Shown here in pieces: positions 1 through 7,584 of a DNA stretch of 14,743 nucleotides (position 1 is the first letter of the stretch; each line of letters opens with the position of its first letter). The DNA is taken from assembly GCA_041485285.1 (NCBI GenBank), contig JBGPJF010000056.1:1-14743 (forward strand), in the 5' to 3' direction. Under the pieces are notes generated by a model. That model made no database searches. It worked only from the letters and a program-made list of their open reading frames with translations, and was not told the DNA's origin. The stretch comes from DATEUP01 sp041485285 (GTDB lineage: Archaea; Thermoplasmatota; DTKX01; DATEUP01). Both the position numbers and the translations under genes were made by a program.

Positions 1-470
1 CCTCGACCGCCGTGTTTGCAGGCGGCGAGCCGTACCGCTACAACGGGTTCAGCGCGCGGTCGGTCGGGGCGCACCACGACGGCCACGGCGGGTCGAAGCT
101 GGGCGAGGTCCAGATCATGGCCTTCGAAGTCGGCGGCCTCAAGTTCTGCCACCTCTCGGACATCGGGCACGTCCCGACGCCGGAGCAGGTAAGTGCGATC
201 GGCCCGGTCGATGTCCTGTTCGTGCCCACGGGCGGCGTGTTCACCATCGATGCGGAGGGCGCGTGGCGCTCGATCGAAGCGCTGAGGCCGCGCGTGGCGG
301 TGCCGATGCACTACCGCTTCGGGGGGCTCAGCGTCTCGGTGCAGGACCTCAAGCCGTTCCTCGACCGCGTGCCGAAGGGCACCGAGGTCGTCCGCGTGGG
401 CAGCGAAGTAGATGTCGAGGGCTTTGACGACCTGCCCGAGCGGCGGGCCGTGTGGGTCTTTTCGGTCTAA
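1..470 (+). CDS. MBL-fold metallo-hydrolase, UlaG-like, 5' partial
   Basis: This is the C-terminal part of a metallo-beta-lactamase-fold hydrolase of the UlaG-like (COG2220) type. The reading frame is open to the window edge, so the start and the first metal-binding motif (HxHxDH) lie outside. Visible features are HHDGHGGSKLG, then an internal strand followed by HLSDIGH, whose Asp is the usual bridging metal ligand, then VDVLFVPTGGVFTID, and PMHYRFGG, whose His is the last metal ligand. These match the conserved C-terminal half of the family, whose members are cytosolic and of mostly unknown substrate. The gene is convergent with aIF6 and the two stop codons overlap (TAA at 468-470 on plus, TAG at 467-469 on minus). 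The family is clear from the motifs; the substrate cannot be inferred. Confidence 0.85.
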   Translation, partial: STAVFAGGEPYRYNGFSARSVGAHHDGHGGSKLGEVQIMAFEVGGLKFCHLSDIGHVPTPEQVSAIGPVDVLFVPTGGVFTIDAEGAWRSIEALRPRVAVPMHYRFGGLSVSVQDLKPFLDRVPKGTEVVRVGSEVDVEGFDDLPERRAVWVFSV

Positions 471-1144
471 GGCGCGGTTCCGATGAGGCCCAGCGCCTCG
501 GCGACGCGCCCCTTCTCAATCCCCGTCGAGGACGTCCCGAAGCAGGCACCCCTGGAGTTTGCAAGGACGCCAGCCCCAATCATCGGGGTGCCGTAATTGA
601 TCGTGCCAATTCCGACTTCGACGCCAAACAGGTCCTTGATCTGCGCAATCTCCTCGTCGTCGATCTTGGGGTGCGCGAGCACGCCCTTGGGCGTTGCGAT
701 CGCCGCCGACCCGACCGTGTAGAGCCCGGCGACCGTGCCCTTGGCCACCTCGACGCCAAGCGCGTCGGAAATCCCCTGCAGGTCGCCGCGGGCAAGCCGC
801 GGGTGGACCATCGCCGACTTCTCGCCGGCAAGGATCACGTTGCCGGCCGCATTGAACCGGCCGGCCAGCCGGTGCACCTCTAGGCCCGCCGCGCGCACGA
901 GCCTGAGCTCCTCTTCGAGCACGATGTCCCCGATGACGGCGCCCTTGGAGTTCGCGGCGATCAGCGCGCCGATGACGCGCGTGCCGCCCACGGTGATCGT
1001 GAGCGCCTGCACACCGAGGGCCGCCTCGATGTTCTGCACCGTATGGTGCTGCACGCCCGGCGGCACGAACACGTGCCGCTCGGTGGCCTCGGCGAACACG
1101 CCGAGGTACGGGTCGCCGTTGAGGTCGAGTCCCTTAAGCGCCAA
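467..1144 (-). CDS. eif6: Translation initiation factor 6 (aIF6/eIF6)
   Basis: aIF6 binds the 50S subunit at the L14e/L24e region, acts in large-subunit maturation and prevents premature subunit joining. The protein shows the family's internal repeats with conserved glycines: GDPYLGVFAEATE near the N-terminus, VGGTRVIGALIAANSKG, AGLYTVGSAAIATPKGVLAH and PMIGAGVLANSRGACFG. With a TTG start at 1142-1144 it is 225 residues, normal for the family. That start is chosen because GGAGGTG at 1151-1157 sits six bases upstream and because family alignment begins there. TTG codons at 1163-1168 are also open but lie upstream of the Shine-Dalgarno site. It is the last visible gene of the S19e-PDCD5-L39e-L31e-aIF6 cluster, 113 bases after L31e. 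Identity is secure. Confidence 0.95.
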   Translation of the reverse strand: MALKGLDLNGDPYLGVFAEATERHVFVPPGVQHHTVQNIEAALGVQALTITVGGTRVIGALIAANSKGAVIGDIVLEEELRLVRAAGLEVHRLAGRFNAAGNVILAGEKSAMVHPRLARGDLQGISDALGVEVAKGTVAGLYTVGSAAIATPKGVLAHPKIDDEEIAQIKDLFGVEVGIGTINYGTPMIGAGVLANSRGACFGTSSTGIEKGRVAEALGLIGTAP

Positions 1145-1150
1145 CCGTCC

Positions 1151-1157
1151 CACCTCC
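1151..1157 (-). promoter_or_regulatory. Strong Shine-Dalgarno that fixes the aIF6 TTG start
   Basis: On the minus strand GGAGGTG lies six bases before a TTG codon at 1142-1144. It complements the archaeal 16S 3' end well and selects this TTG over the two upstream TTG codons. Confidence 0.75.
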
Positions 1158-1193
1158 CTTTGCAACAATAATTGGAGAGGTAGCCTTGCGCTG

Positions 1194-1223
1194 ACCTGCC
1201 CCGGCGCGTACGCGCGCGCAGGT
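1194..1223 (-). other. Nested inverted repeat in the L31e-aIF6 spacer
   Basis: ACCTGC at 1194-1199 pairs with GCAGGT at 1218-1223 and encloses a perfect 12-base palindrome at 1204-1215 (GCGCGTACGCGC). In the operon transcript this would fold into a stable hairpin between rpl31e and eif6. No T-tract follows, so a classical archaeal terminator is not supported; an RNA processing or expression-attenuating element is possible. An AT-rich patch (AATTATTG on minus, about 1166-1173) follows and could be a weak internal promoter for eif6. Confidence 0.4.
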
Positions 1224-1257
1224 GGGCGCGCGCGGCCGGAGCAAAGCCGTCATGCGG

Positions 1258-1947
1258 TCAGTCGCCACCCTCTTTCTTCGCTTTGGCGGGGGCCTTCTTG
1301 GCATCCGCCTTGGCCGGCGCAGGCTTTCCGCCCTTGGCGGCTGCTGAAGTGGAAGCAGGCTTCTTGGCGGCGCCCTCGGACTTGGGCGCAGGCTTGTCGG
1401 CGGCCTTGTCCGCTGCCGCCTTATCGTCGTCCCCTTCGTCGTCGGCCTCGTCGTGGGCGGCTTCCTCGCCGCCCTCCTCGTCTTCGTCGTGATCGTGACC
1501 CTTGTGCTTGTCGTCTTCCTCTTCGCTCTTCTTGTCTTCGTAGCCGTAGAGGTACACATCGATGCGCGGGTCTTCGCCCTCGCGCGGCTCTTCGAGGAAC
1601 AGCACCTTGACCTTGAGGATCGAGCCGTAGCGCGAGGTCGTGCGCTTGGCGAGGCGGTTTTTCTGCCCTTCCTTCTTGGCCGGGATCCACTCGGTGGGCC
1701 CGCCCACAAGGCCGCGGCCGCGCGACCAGATCGTCTGGTTCAGGAAGTCGTCGATCCACACGCGGTGGACGCCGCGGTCCTCGTCCCAGATGGCGTCGCG
1801 CCACTCGGGCTTGATGTGCCGCAGCACGTAGCGCTTGATGCGCGGGATCGAAGAGGGGGCCCGCTTCGTGCGCGGCACGCCCGTCAGCAGTCGGCGCAGC
1901 GGGATGACAATGGTCTTCTGGTCCGCCTGGGCCTCTTCCTTCGCCAT
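1258..1947 (-). CDS. rpl31e: 50S ribosomal protein L31e with long low-complexity C-terminal tail
   Basis: Residues 11-136 form the L31e domain: KTIVIPLRRLLTGVPRTKRA, then a basic helix IPRIKRYVLRHIK, VWIDDFLNQTIW and a C-terminal strand LKVKVLFLEE. L31e sits at the exit-tunnel rim of the large subunit. Archaeal L31e is usually about 80-100 residues, whereas this protein is 229. There is an insertion of roughly 25 residues near 80-107, then an acidic, His-containing segment (137-176) and a Lys/Ala/Pro segment (177-229) resembling histone-H1-like tails. The ATG at 1945-1947 is preceded by TCCTCCT on plus (1954-1960), which reads AGGAGGA on minus. It lies between rpl39e and eif6. The core identity is certain; the tail's function is unknown. 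Confidence 0.92.
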   Translation of the reverse strand: MAKEEAQADQKTIVIPLRRLLTGVPRTKRAPSSIPRIKRYVLRHIKPEWRDAIWDEDRGVHRVWIDDFLNQTIWSRGRGLVGGPTEWIPAKKEGQKNRLAKRTTSRYGSILKVKVLFLEEPREGEDPRIDVYLYGYEDKKSEEEDDKHKGHDHDEDEEGGEEAAHDEADDEGDDDKAAADKAADKPAPKSEGAAKKPASTSAAAKGGKPAPAKADAKKAPAKAKKEGGD

Positions 1948-1978
1948 TTCCGTTCCTCCTGCAACTTGCCCGGTCGAA

Positions 1979-2134
1979 CTACCGCTTCACGTGCGACTTG
2001 CGCCACTGGTGCCGCTTCGGGTGGTTCGTGAACCTGCGGTTCGTCCGGATCATGACCCAGCCCGGCACACGCCGGTTGCCGTTGACCTTCTTCAGGAGCC
2101 GCATCTTCTTCGCGTGTCGCTTCTTGTTGGCCAT
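1979..2134 (-). CDS. rpl39e: 50S ribosomal protein L39e
   Basis: This 51-residue, strongly basic protein begins MANKKRHAKKMRLLKKV and carries the family signature RRVPGWVMIRTNRRFT followed by HPKRHQWRKS. L39e lines the peptide exit tunnel in archaea and eukaryotes, and 51 residues is the standard length. The ATG at 2132-2134 has GGTGAGG just upstream, and that site overlaps the TGA stop of pdcd5 at 2140-2142, so the two genes are probably translationally coupled. The L31e start lies 31 bases beyond its TAG stop. It is short enough to be missed by automatic callers, but its sequence and its place in the S19e-PDCD5-L39e-L31e order leave little doubt. Confidence 0.95.
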   Translation of the reverse strand: MANKKRHAKKMRLLKKVNGNRRVPGWVMIRTNRRFTNHPKRHQWRKSHVKR

Positions 2135-2139
2135 GTTCC

Positions 2140-2475
2140 TCACCTTCGTTCGATTTTGATGTCCCGTTTGCGTGGCACGACCTGTTCGAGGATCCGCCTT
2201 AGCGTCGCGTCGTCGACTTGGCTGCGCAGGCGCCCGCTCGAATAGAGGGAGAGCAGCTGGTCCTCGACGCTTGCCGCGATGTCGGGGTAGGCCACCTTGA
2301 GGCGGCCGAGCCGCTCGCGGGCTTCGGGGGTGAGGATCGCGCGCATGAGGGTCTGGCGTTGAGCCTCTTGGGCTTGGGCCTGCTCGTGGTGAGCCGCTTG
2401 CTGCTGCTGCTGCTGCGCAAGCTCCGCCATCTTGCGTCGCCGGATTGCCTCAAGTTCCTGGTCCTCCATCGACAT
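2140..2475 (-). CDS. DNA-binding protein of the PDCD5/TFAR19 family
   Basis: This 111-residue protein matches archaeal PDCD5-family proteins: a charged N-terminal helix (DQELEAIRRRKMAELA), a Gln-rich linker, then the compact helical core ILTPEARERLGRLKVAYPDI, VEDQLLSLYSSGRL, DDATLRRILEQVV and a basic C-terminus. Archaeal homologues are described as DNA-binding; the cellular role is unsettled, and the constant pairing with ribosomal protein genes suggests a link to translation. Start: ATG at 2473-2475 with GAGGT eight bases upstream; a second ATG at 2467-2469 is possible. An uninterrupted Gln-6 run (residues 21-26) is encoded by a CAG repeat. Its stop overlaps the rpl39e ribosome binding site. 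Confidence 0.9.
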   Translation of the reverse strand: MSMEDQELEAIRRRKMAELAQQQQQQAAHHEQAQAQEAQRQTLMRAILTPEARERLGRLKVAYPDIAASVEDQLLSLYSSGRLRSQVDDATLRRILEQVVPRKRDIKIERR

Positions 2476-2509
2476 GGGAAATGACCTCGGTCGCGTCCCG
2501 CCGGCTCCT

Positions 2510-2968
2510 TCAGTAATACTTCGCGAGCTCCGGGTTCTTGGCCGCGAGGTCCTTCATGACTTCGTGAGCGGCATTGTCAAGGAACGCCTGCCCCTTGGCC
2601 GTGATGATCTTGCCGCGGTTCTTGGGCTCGTCGGCGACCAGGCCCGCGGCCTTGAGTTGCTGCAGCGACTTGCGCACGACATTGCGCGAGCCCCGCTTCG
2701 GGTGCTTGGGGGCCGAGCCGCCGTCGCGGTTGCCGCCGAAGGCGGCCGAGAGGCGCTCGGTGCCGATGGGCCCGTTGAGGTAGACCTTGCGCAGCAGCGC
2801 GGCCGACCGGACATGCCACCAGTCCTTGCGCGTCGGCGGCTTCTCGCGGTGGATGCCGGTCTTGGCGTAGGCGGCCCACTCCGGGGGCTTGATCTCGCTG
2901 ACCTGCTCCAACTTCTTGGCAGCAAGGTCGATGAGCTTGTCGGCTGGGACATCGTAAATGGTGGTCAT
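2510..2968 (-). CDS. rps19e: 30S ribosomal protein S19e
   Basis: The protein begins MTTIYDVPADKLIDLAAKKL, typical of archaeal S19e, and continues with PPEWAAYAKTGIHREKPP, DWWHVRSAALLRKVYLNGPI, the RLSAAFGGNRDGG loop and a C-terminal winged-helix segment LQQLKAAGLV...GKIITAKGQAFLD. S19e is needed for maturation of the small subunit. At 152 residues it has the standard length. The frame is open a further 56 codons upstream, but that extension has no family similarity and would run across the TATA box at 3005-3011, so the ATG at 2966-2968 is chosen. It heads the operon; pdcd5 follows after 34 bases. Confidence 0.95.
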   Translation of the reverse strand: MTTIYDVPADKLIDLAAKKLEQVSEIKPPEWAAYAKTGIHREKPPTRKDWWHVRSAALLRKVYLNGPIGTERLSAAFGGNRDGGSAPKHPKRGSRNVVRKSLQQLKAAGLVADEPKNRGKIITAKGQAFLDNAAHEVMKDLAAKNPELAKYY

Positions 2969-3004
2969 CCACAGCACCGGGGAAGTTCGCAAAAGCGCTT
3001 CCCC

Positions 3005-3011
3005 TATATAA
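3005..3011 (-). promoter_or_regulatory. TATA box of the S19e operon
   Basis: TTATATA on the minus strand lies in an otherwise G+C-rich spacer, 36 bases before the S19e ATG. Archaeal TATA boxes sit about 25 bases upstream of the start site, which would leave a leader of roughly 10-15 bases. It is the only good promoter between the TPR gene and the operon. Confidence 0.75.
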
Positions 3012-3101
3012 GGCATCCCGGCGCACCTGGAGCGAGCCAGATGTCGCGAAGTCGTCGGCCAAAGGGCGCGGAAAATCCAGCCTCCTGCTACGTCATCGGC
3101 C

Positions 3102-6100
3102 CTACATCTTGTCCCACTTCGGGATGGCTTCGCCAAGGTCGCGGATCGGCTGCTCGCAGACGGGGCACAGCAGCTTGATTCCGGCGCTCACATGTTCGAC
3201 TTGGTTGAACCGCTCGAGGCACACGTCGCACAGGAACTCACCGCACTCGTTGTGCCGGTGCGACGCGCCGCGGATCTTGCAGGATGAGCAATAAACGCGG
3301 GGGCGCGGGGCGGCCGGGCCGGTGGTCCCGTCGGGCGCCGTCCCTCCAGCGTACTGGGCCATCTGCCTGGCAAGCGTGGGCGCCGCGTGCACCGGCTGCG
3401 CGCCCTTCACATCGAACACGAACTCCGGCTCCTCCTCCCGCACGCGCCGCTTCTTGCGCCCCGCCTCGGTCTCGGCCTCGAGGTCGTCGGCGGCCTGGGC
3501 CATCTTCCAGCCGGCGTCCTTGATCGAATGAATCGTTACTTCGTGGGCGGGGATTTCGAGCTCGCGCTCGAGCGAAGTGAGCACCTGCAACACCCGCTTT
3601 GAACGCAGGATGCCCGCGTTCAGGCGCACCGACACCTCGCGCAGGTTGCGCCGGTCGGGGGGGATCTCGACGGCTTGGCTCACGGCCTTCTCGAGGTCGG
3701 GCGTCACCGTGCGCTTGGGGTCGATCGTCACGCGGTCGACCTCCGCCATGTACTTCAGAATTTTCTTCGCGCGCCGCACGGAGGTCTCCGGGAACGCGTT
3801 CAGCAGCTCCGCGAGCGTGACCTTGATGGGGTCGCCGCGCGCGGCGGCCTCCGGGCTCACGATGAACTTGAGGACGGCGGCCGACGCCTTCTCGAGGTCG
3901 AGCAGTTCCTCGCGCGAGATCCCCATGAGGTCGAGCTTCGGCTCGGATGCAAGGTACGTAAGCGCGTCGTCGAGGTGCTGGATCGGGACGCCCGCGGTCT
4001 TGAACGCCTCCTCGCGCGACGGCTTGCGCCCGTGGGCGAACTCGAAGTCGAGCACCTTGCGGGCGAACTTCTCGATCTCGCGCTCCTTGATGATTTCCGC
4101 GCACTCGTTGCGCAGTTCGAGGGCGCGCTCGTCGCGCGGGTCGAGCTTGTGCGCGCGTTCGAAGCAGGGCAGCGCTTCGTCGTAGCGCTTGAGGGAGCGG
4201 TAAGCCACACCCTTGTTCTTCCAGGTGCGCGGGTTCTGCGCGTCGATTCCAAGCGACCGGTCGTAGGAGACGACCGCCTCCTCGAAGCGGTCCAGGTTGT
4301 CGAGGCAGATCCCCCGGTTCTCCCATGCGCCTGCGTCTTGGGCCGATGCTTTGACCATCGCGTCAAAGCACTCGAGCGCCCCGGTGAATTCGCGCTTCTC
4401 CATGCGGATGCGGCCGAGGTTGTACAGCACCTCCGGGGAGGTGGGCCGCAGCACCATCGCGCGCTCGAGCGCGGCGGCGGCATCGTCGATGCGCCCGAGC
4501 CGATAGAGACAGATGCCGTGGTTCAGGTGGGCGTTGGCGTCCTTCGGGTTGGCAGCGGCTGCGGCCTCGAAGGCCGCCACCGCCGCCACGTTGTCGGAGG
4601 TGTCGGCAAGCGCCTTGCCCTTGTTGTTGAGGAGCATGCCGTCGGTGGGCACGAGCTTGAGTCCCTCGTCGTAGGCTTCGAGGGCCTTCGTGTGCATGTC
4701 GAGTGCGCTGTAGCAGAGGCCGAGGAGGTTCCAGTTGGACGCTTCCTTCGGGTTCAAGTCGCAGGCGGCCCGGAAGCACGCGAGGGCCTCGCGCTGCTCG
4801 CCGAGTTTGTGGAGCGCGAGCCCCTTGTTGACGAGCGCGTGCTCGGCCTTGGGGTTGAGCTCGATGGCCCTGCTGTAGAAGGGGAGCGCCTCCTTGTGCT
4901 TGCCCATGAGCGACAGAACGTAGCCGCGGTCGTTCAGCGCGTTCACGTCGTTGGGCTCGAGCTTCAGCAACTTGTCGAGCGCTTCGAGGGCGGCCTCCAT
5001 CTTGCCGAGGTTGCGGCGCGCCACCGCCAGGTCGAAGAGCGCGTCGGTGTCCTTGAGGTTCTTGCCGATGAGTTCGAGGCAGAGCGCCTCGAGGTCGCCG
5101 TCGCGGTGCAGCAGGCGCAGCGCATTCTTGAGCAGCCCCGCGACCTCGCGGTCGTCCGGCAGCAGCTCGCGGGCTTTCGCGTACGCGTCGTGGGCCTTTT
5201 CCGCCTCGCCGCTTGCCTCATGGGCCTCGCCGAGTTGGACCCGGGTGGCCGGCTCCGTCGGGTCGAGGTCCACCGCGCGGGCGAAGAAGGACGCGCCCTG
5301 CGCCGGCGCCCCGGCGCGCATCTCGAGTCCGCCCGCCTGGCGCAGCGCGTTCACGTCCTTCGTGTTGAGGACGATGGCATGCTGGATCGCGTTGCGCGCG
5401 TCTTCGATCCGGCCGACCGCCTCGAGCGCTTCGGCAAACAGCAGCCACCCTTCGCCGCCGCTCGGGTGGCCGCGCGTGAGCGCGTCAAGGTCGAGTAGCG
5501 CATCCTGCGCGTGCCCCTTCGAGAGGTTGAGCGACGCCCGCGCGGTGAGGGCCTCAGCGTTCTTGGGGTCCACTTCGATGGCCTTGGCGAAGCAGCGCTT
5601 GGCGGCGTCCGATTCGCCGCCCTGCTGGTGCAGCGAGGCCTTGTACAGCCACAGCTTGACGTTCTTGGGGTCGAAGCCGATCGCCACGTCCATTTCCGAG
5701 ATCGCGTCGCTGCGTTTGCCGAGGGCCGCAAGCGACTCGGCCTTGAAGCGGTGGGCTAAGACGTTCTCCTTGTCGCGCGCGAGCACTTTGTCGAACGCGT
5801 CGATCGCTTCCCGGTGGCGAGAGAGCCGCTGCAGGCACTGCCCGCGCCGCGATGCGGCAAACGAGTGGGCCGGGTCCAGCATGAGCAGCGCATTGTACGC
5901 CTCGAGGGCCTCTTGGTAGCGGCCAAGGTCAAACAGCGCCTCGCCGCGGTCGAGGCCGGCGGCCTTGTCCTTGGGGTCGAGCGCGAGGACCTCGGCGCAC
6001 GCGTCGGCCACCGCTTCGCGCTGGCCGCGCGCCTTGTGCGCCGCCGCCTTTAACCGCCAAAGCTCGATCGACTTGGGGTTCTTGACAAGGCCCCAGGTCG

Positions 6101-7403
6101 CCGCCGCGGCCGACTCGGCCCACTTCCCCAGGGCGGTTAGCGACCGCGTCTTCTCCACCGACGCGCGCTCGCTTGCAGGCGCGCAGCGCAGCAGGAGGTC
6201 GGCGACCTTCAGGTAATCGTCCGGGCGGCGCGGCTCGATGCCGTCGAGGGAGTCGAGCGCAAGCTCGTAGGCCTGCCCGTCCTCCGGGGAGGCGCGCGCC
6301 GCGAGCCCCGCCGACTCGAAGGCCGCGTCAAACCGCGCCAGCTTCAGCTGCGCGGCCGCCTTCCCCTTGAAGTGTGCCGCGTCGTTGGCGCCCGCTTTCT
6401 GCGCGCCGTCGAAGGCGGCCAGCGCCTCGGCAAACTTCCCGAGGCGCACCTTCACCTCGGCGTTGGCCGACCACAGCTTGGGGTCGGCCGGCTGCAAGTC
6501 GCAGCCGTGGTCGTAATGGATCGACGCCTCCTCGAGCTTGCCTTTCTTGGCAAGGAGCGCGGCGGCGTCGACCCACCCGCGCGCCTCCTCCGGCGCGATC
6601 CGCGTGAACTTGAGCCATGCCTCGAGCGCCGCGTCCTCCTGCCCGAGGGCCGTCAGGATCCGCGCGCGCTGCAGGTTCGCTTCCTTGTGCGAGGGCCCGA
6701 GCACCACCGCTTCCTCGGCCGCCTTCAGCGCCTCCTTCTTGTCGCCGCGCTCCTCGAGGAGCAGCGACTCGTAGACGTGCGGCAGCGGGTCCTGCGGCGA
6801 GAGCTTCGCGGCCTTGAGCGTCCAGGCCATCGCGTCGTCCCGTTGCTTCAGCCGGTGCGCGATCTTGGCGCGCGCCAGCCACCACTTCCCGTTCTCCGGT
6901 TCAAGTTCCGTGAGTTCGGCGACCCACCGCATCTCCTCGGGCTGGATGTCGTGGAGCTTGCGGAAGATTTCGCCGGCCGGCGCGTTGTCGTGCTTGCGCA
7001 GCAAGAAGGTCGCCTTCGCTTCGAGCGCGCGCGGCTCGCCGGGGTTGGCTTCGATGGCCTTGTCGTGGTACCTGCGCGCCTCGCCCGCGTTGTCCGCGTC
7101 CTCGAAGGCTTTGGCGAGCGCCAGGAACGCGCCGAGGTGCTTCCCGTAAACGTCAAGCGCCCGGTTCCACGACGCGAGCGCGCCCGTGCGGTCTTTGATT
7201 CCCATGAGGCCGCCGCCGAGCGACACATAGCGGTCGGCAAGTGCGGACTTGTCCTTCTCGACGCGGGTCGCGTGCTTTTCAAGGAATTCGTGCGCCTTGG
7301 CCCACGCGGCCTCCGCCTTCTCGGGTTTTGCGCCGCGGGCCTTCTCGATCAGCGAGGCCGCGTCCTCGAGGACGGACTCTTCGCCCTTAGAGAACAGCCC
7401 CAC
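3102..7403 (-). CDS. Giant TPR-repeat protein with HTH-like region and C-terminal zinc finger
   Basis: Starting at GTG 7401-7403 the protein has 1433 residues. Residues about 58-1105 hold roughly 30 tandem 34-residue TPR units (for example GRYQEALEAYNALLMLDP, GKHKEALPFYSRAIELNP, KRYDEALPCFERAHKLDP). They form a protein-binding superhelix. Residues about 1117-1300 contain three helix-turn-helix-like segments, then a charged stretch (AGRKKRRVREEEPEF). Residues 1372-1416 form a Cys/His module C-x2-C-x8-H-x2-C-x4-C-x2-C followed 17 residues later by CPVC, resembling B-box or RING-type fingers. There is no signal peptide or membrane segment, so it is probably a cytosolic scaffold. The start is uncertain: GTG at 7409 and 7430 are alternatives. 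The longer open frame to 7538 runs through the TATA box at 7459-7466 and is unlikely. Function is unknown. Confidence 0.88.
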   Translation of the reverse strand: MGLFSKGEESVLEDAASLIEKARGAKPEKAEAAWAKAHEFLEKHATRVEKDKSALADRYVSLGGGLMGIKDRTGALASWNRALDVYGKHLGAFLALAKAFEDADNAGEARRYHDKAIEANPGEPRALEAKATFLLRKHDNAPAGEIFRKLHDIQPEEMRWVAELTELEPENGKWWLARAKIAHRLKQRDDAMAWTLKAAKLSPQDPLPHVYESLLLEERGDKKEALKAAEEAVVLGPSHKEANLQRARILTALGQEDAALEAWLKFTRIAPEEARGWVDAAALLAKKGKLEEASIHYDHGCDLQPADPKLWSANAEVKVRLGKFAEALAAFDGAQKAGANDAAHFKGKAAAQLKLARFDAAFESAGLAARASPEDGQAYELALDSLDGIEPRRPDDYLKVADLLLRCAPASERASVEKTRSLTALGKWAESAAAATWGLVKNPKSIELWRLKAAAHKARGQREAVADACAEVLALDPKDKAAGLDRGEALFDLGRYQEALEAYNALLMLDPAHSFAASRRGQCLQRLSRHREAIDAFDKVLARDKENVLAHRFKAESLAALGKRSDAISEMDVAIGFDPKNVKLWLYKASLHQQGGESDAAKRCFAKAIEVDPKNAEALTARASLNLSKGHAQDALLDLDALTRGHPSGGEGWLLFAEALEAVGRIEDARNAIQHAIVLNTKDVNALRQAGGLEMRAGAPAQGASFFARAVDLDPTEPATRVQLGEAHEASGEAEKAHDAYAKARELLPDDREVAGLLKNALRLLHRDGDLEALCLELIGKNLKDTDALFDLAVARRNLGKMEAALEALDKLLKLEPNDVNALNDRGYVLSLMGKHKEALPFYSRAIELNPKAEHALVNKGLALHKLGEQREALACFRAACDLNPKEASNWNLLGLCYSALDMHTKALEAYDEGLKLVPTDGMLLNNKGKALADTSDNVAAVAAFEAAAAANPKDANAHLNHGICLYRLGRIDDAAAALERAMVLRPTSPEVLYNLGRIRMEKREFTGALECFDAMVKASAQDAGAWENRGICLDNLDRFEEAVVSYDRSLGIDAQNPRTWKNKGVAYRSLKRYDEALPCFERAHKLDPRDERALELRNECAEIIKEREIEKFARKVLDFEFAHGRKPSREEAFKTAGVPIQHLDDALTYLASEPKLDLMGISREELLDLEKASAAVLKFIVSPEAAARGDPIKVTLAELLNAFPETSVRRAKKILKYMAEVDRVTIDPKRTVTPDLEKAVSQAVEIPPDRRNLREVSVRLNAGILRSKRVLQVLTSLERELEIPAHEVTIHSIKDAGWKMAQAADDLEAETEAGRKKRRVREEEPEFVFDVKGAQPVHAAPTLARQMAQYAGGTAPDGTTGPAAPRPRVYCSSCKIRGASHRHNECGEFLCDVCLERFNQVEHVSAGIKLLCPVCEQPIRDLGEAIPKWDKM

Positions 7404-7458
7404 CTGCACGCATCCCTGCGCCGTTTTCACAGCGCAATTGCGCCCATCCGTCCGCGCG

Positions 7459-7466
7459 ATATATAA
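7459..7466 (-). promoter_or_regulatory. TATA box of the TPR gene
   Basis: TTATATAT on minus is a near-ideal archaeal TATA box, predicting a start site near 7435. That is 5-32 bases before the three candidate GTG start codons (7430, 7409, 7403) and argues against a start further upstream. Confidence 0.7.
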
Positions 7467-7541
7467 CTCAAAGGCCCGGAGTCGCAGGCCCGCGGCGGCG
7501 CGTCGCGAAGAGCCAGTGGCGCGGGCGCGCCCCCTCAAGTG

Positions 7542-7549
7542 TTAAATAA
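7542..7549 (+). promoter_or_regulatory. Putative TATA box for the 7585-8891 gene pair
   Basis: TTAAATAA in an A+T-rich patch 35 bases before the ATG at 7585. The predicted start site near 7572 would leave a short leader. It is divergent from the TPR promoter, about 75 bases away. Confidence 0.55.
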
Positions 7550-7584
7550 CCAACTCCAAATGCTCGGCACCTTCAGGTTTTCCT

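Noticed and set aside
1453..2031. Open frame on plus with hydrophobic start, opposite L31e and L39e
   Set aside because: The apparent membrane segment is the complement of the acidic/Lys tail codons of L31e. Both minus-strand genes are clear ribosomal proteins.
2969..3136. Upstream extension of S19e
   Set aside because: It has no family similarity, crosses the TATA box at 3005-3011 and would overlap the end of the TPR gene; the standard S19e N-terminus begins at 2968.
3675..5498. Open frame of 607 codons on plus, opposite the TPR gene
   Set aside because: It mirrors the TPR repeats in antisense, is full of Val/Glu/Arg runs produced by G+C-rich complement codons, and has no recognisable domain. 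The minus-strand TPR pattern is unambiguous.
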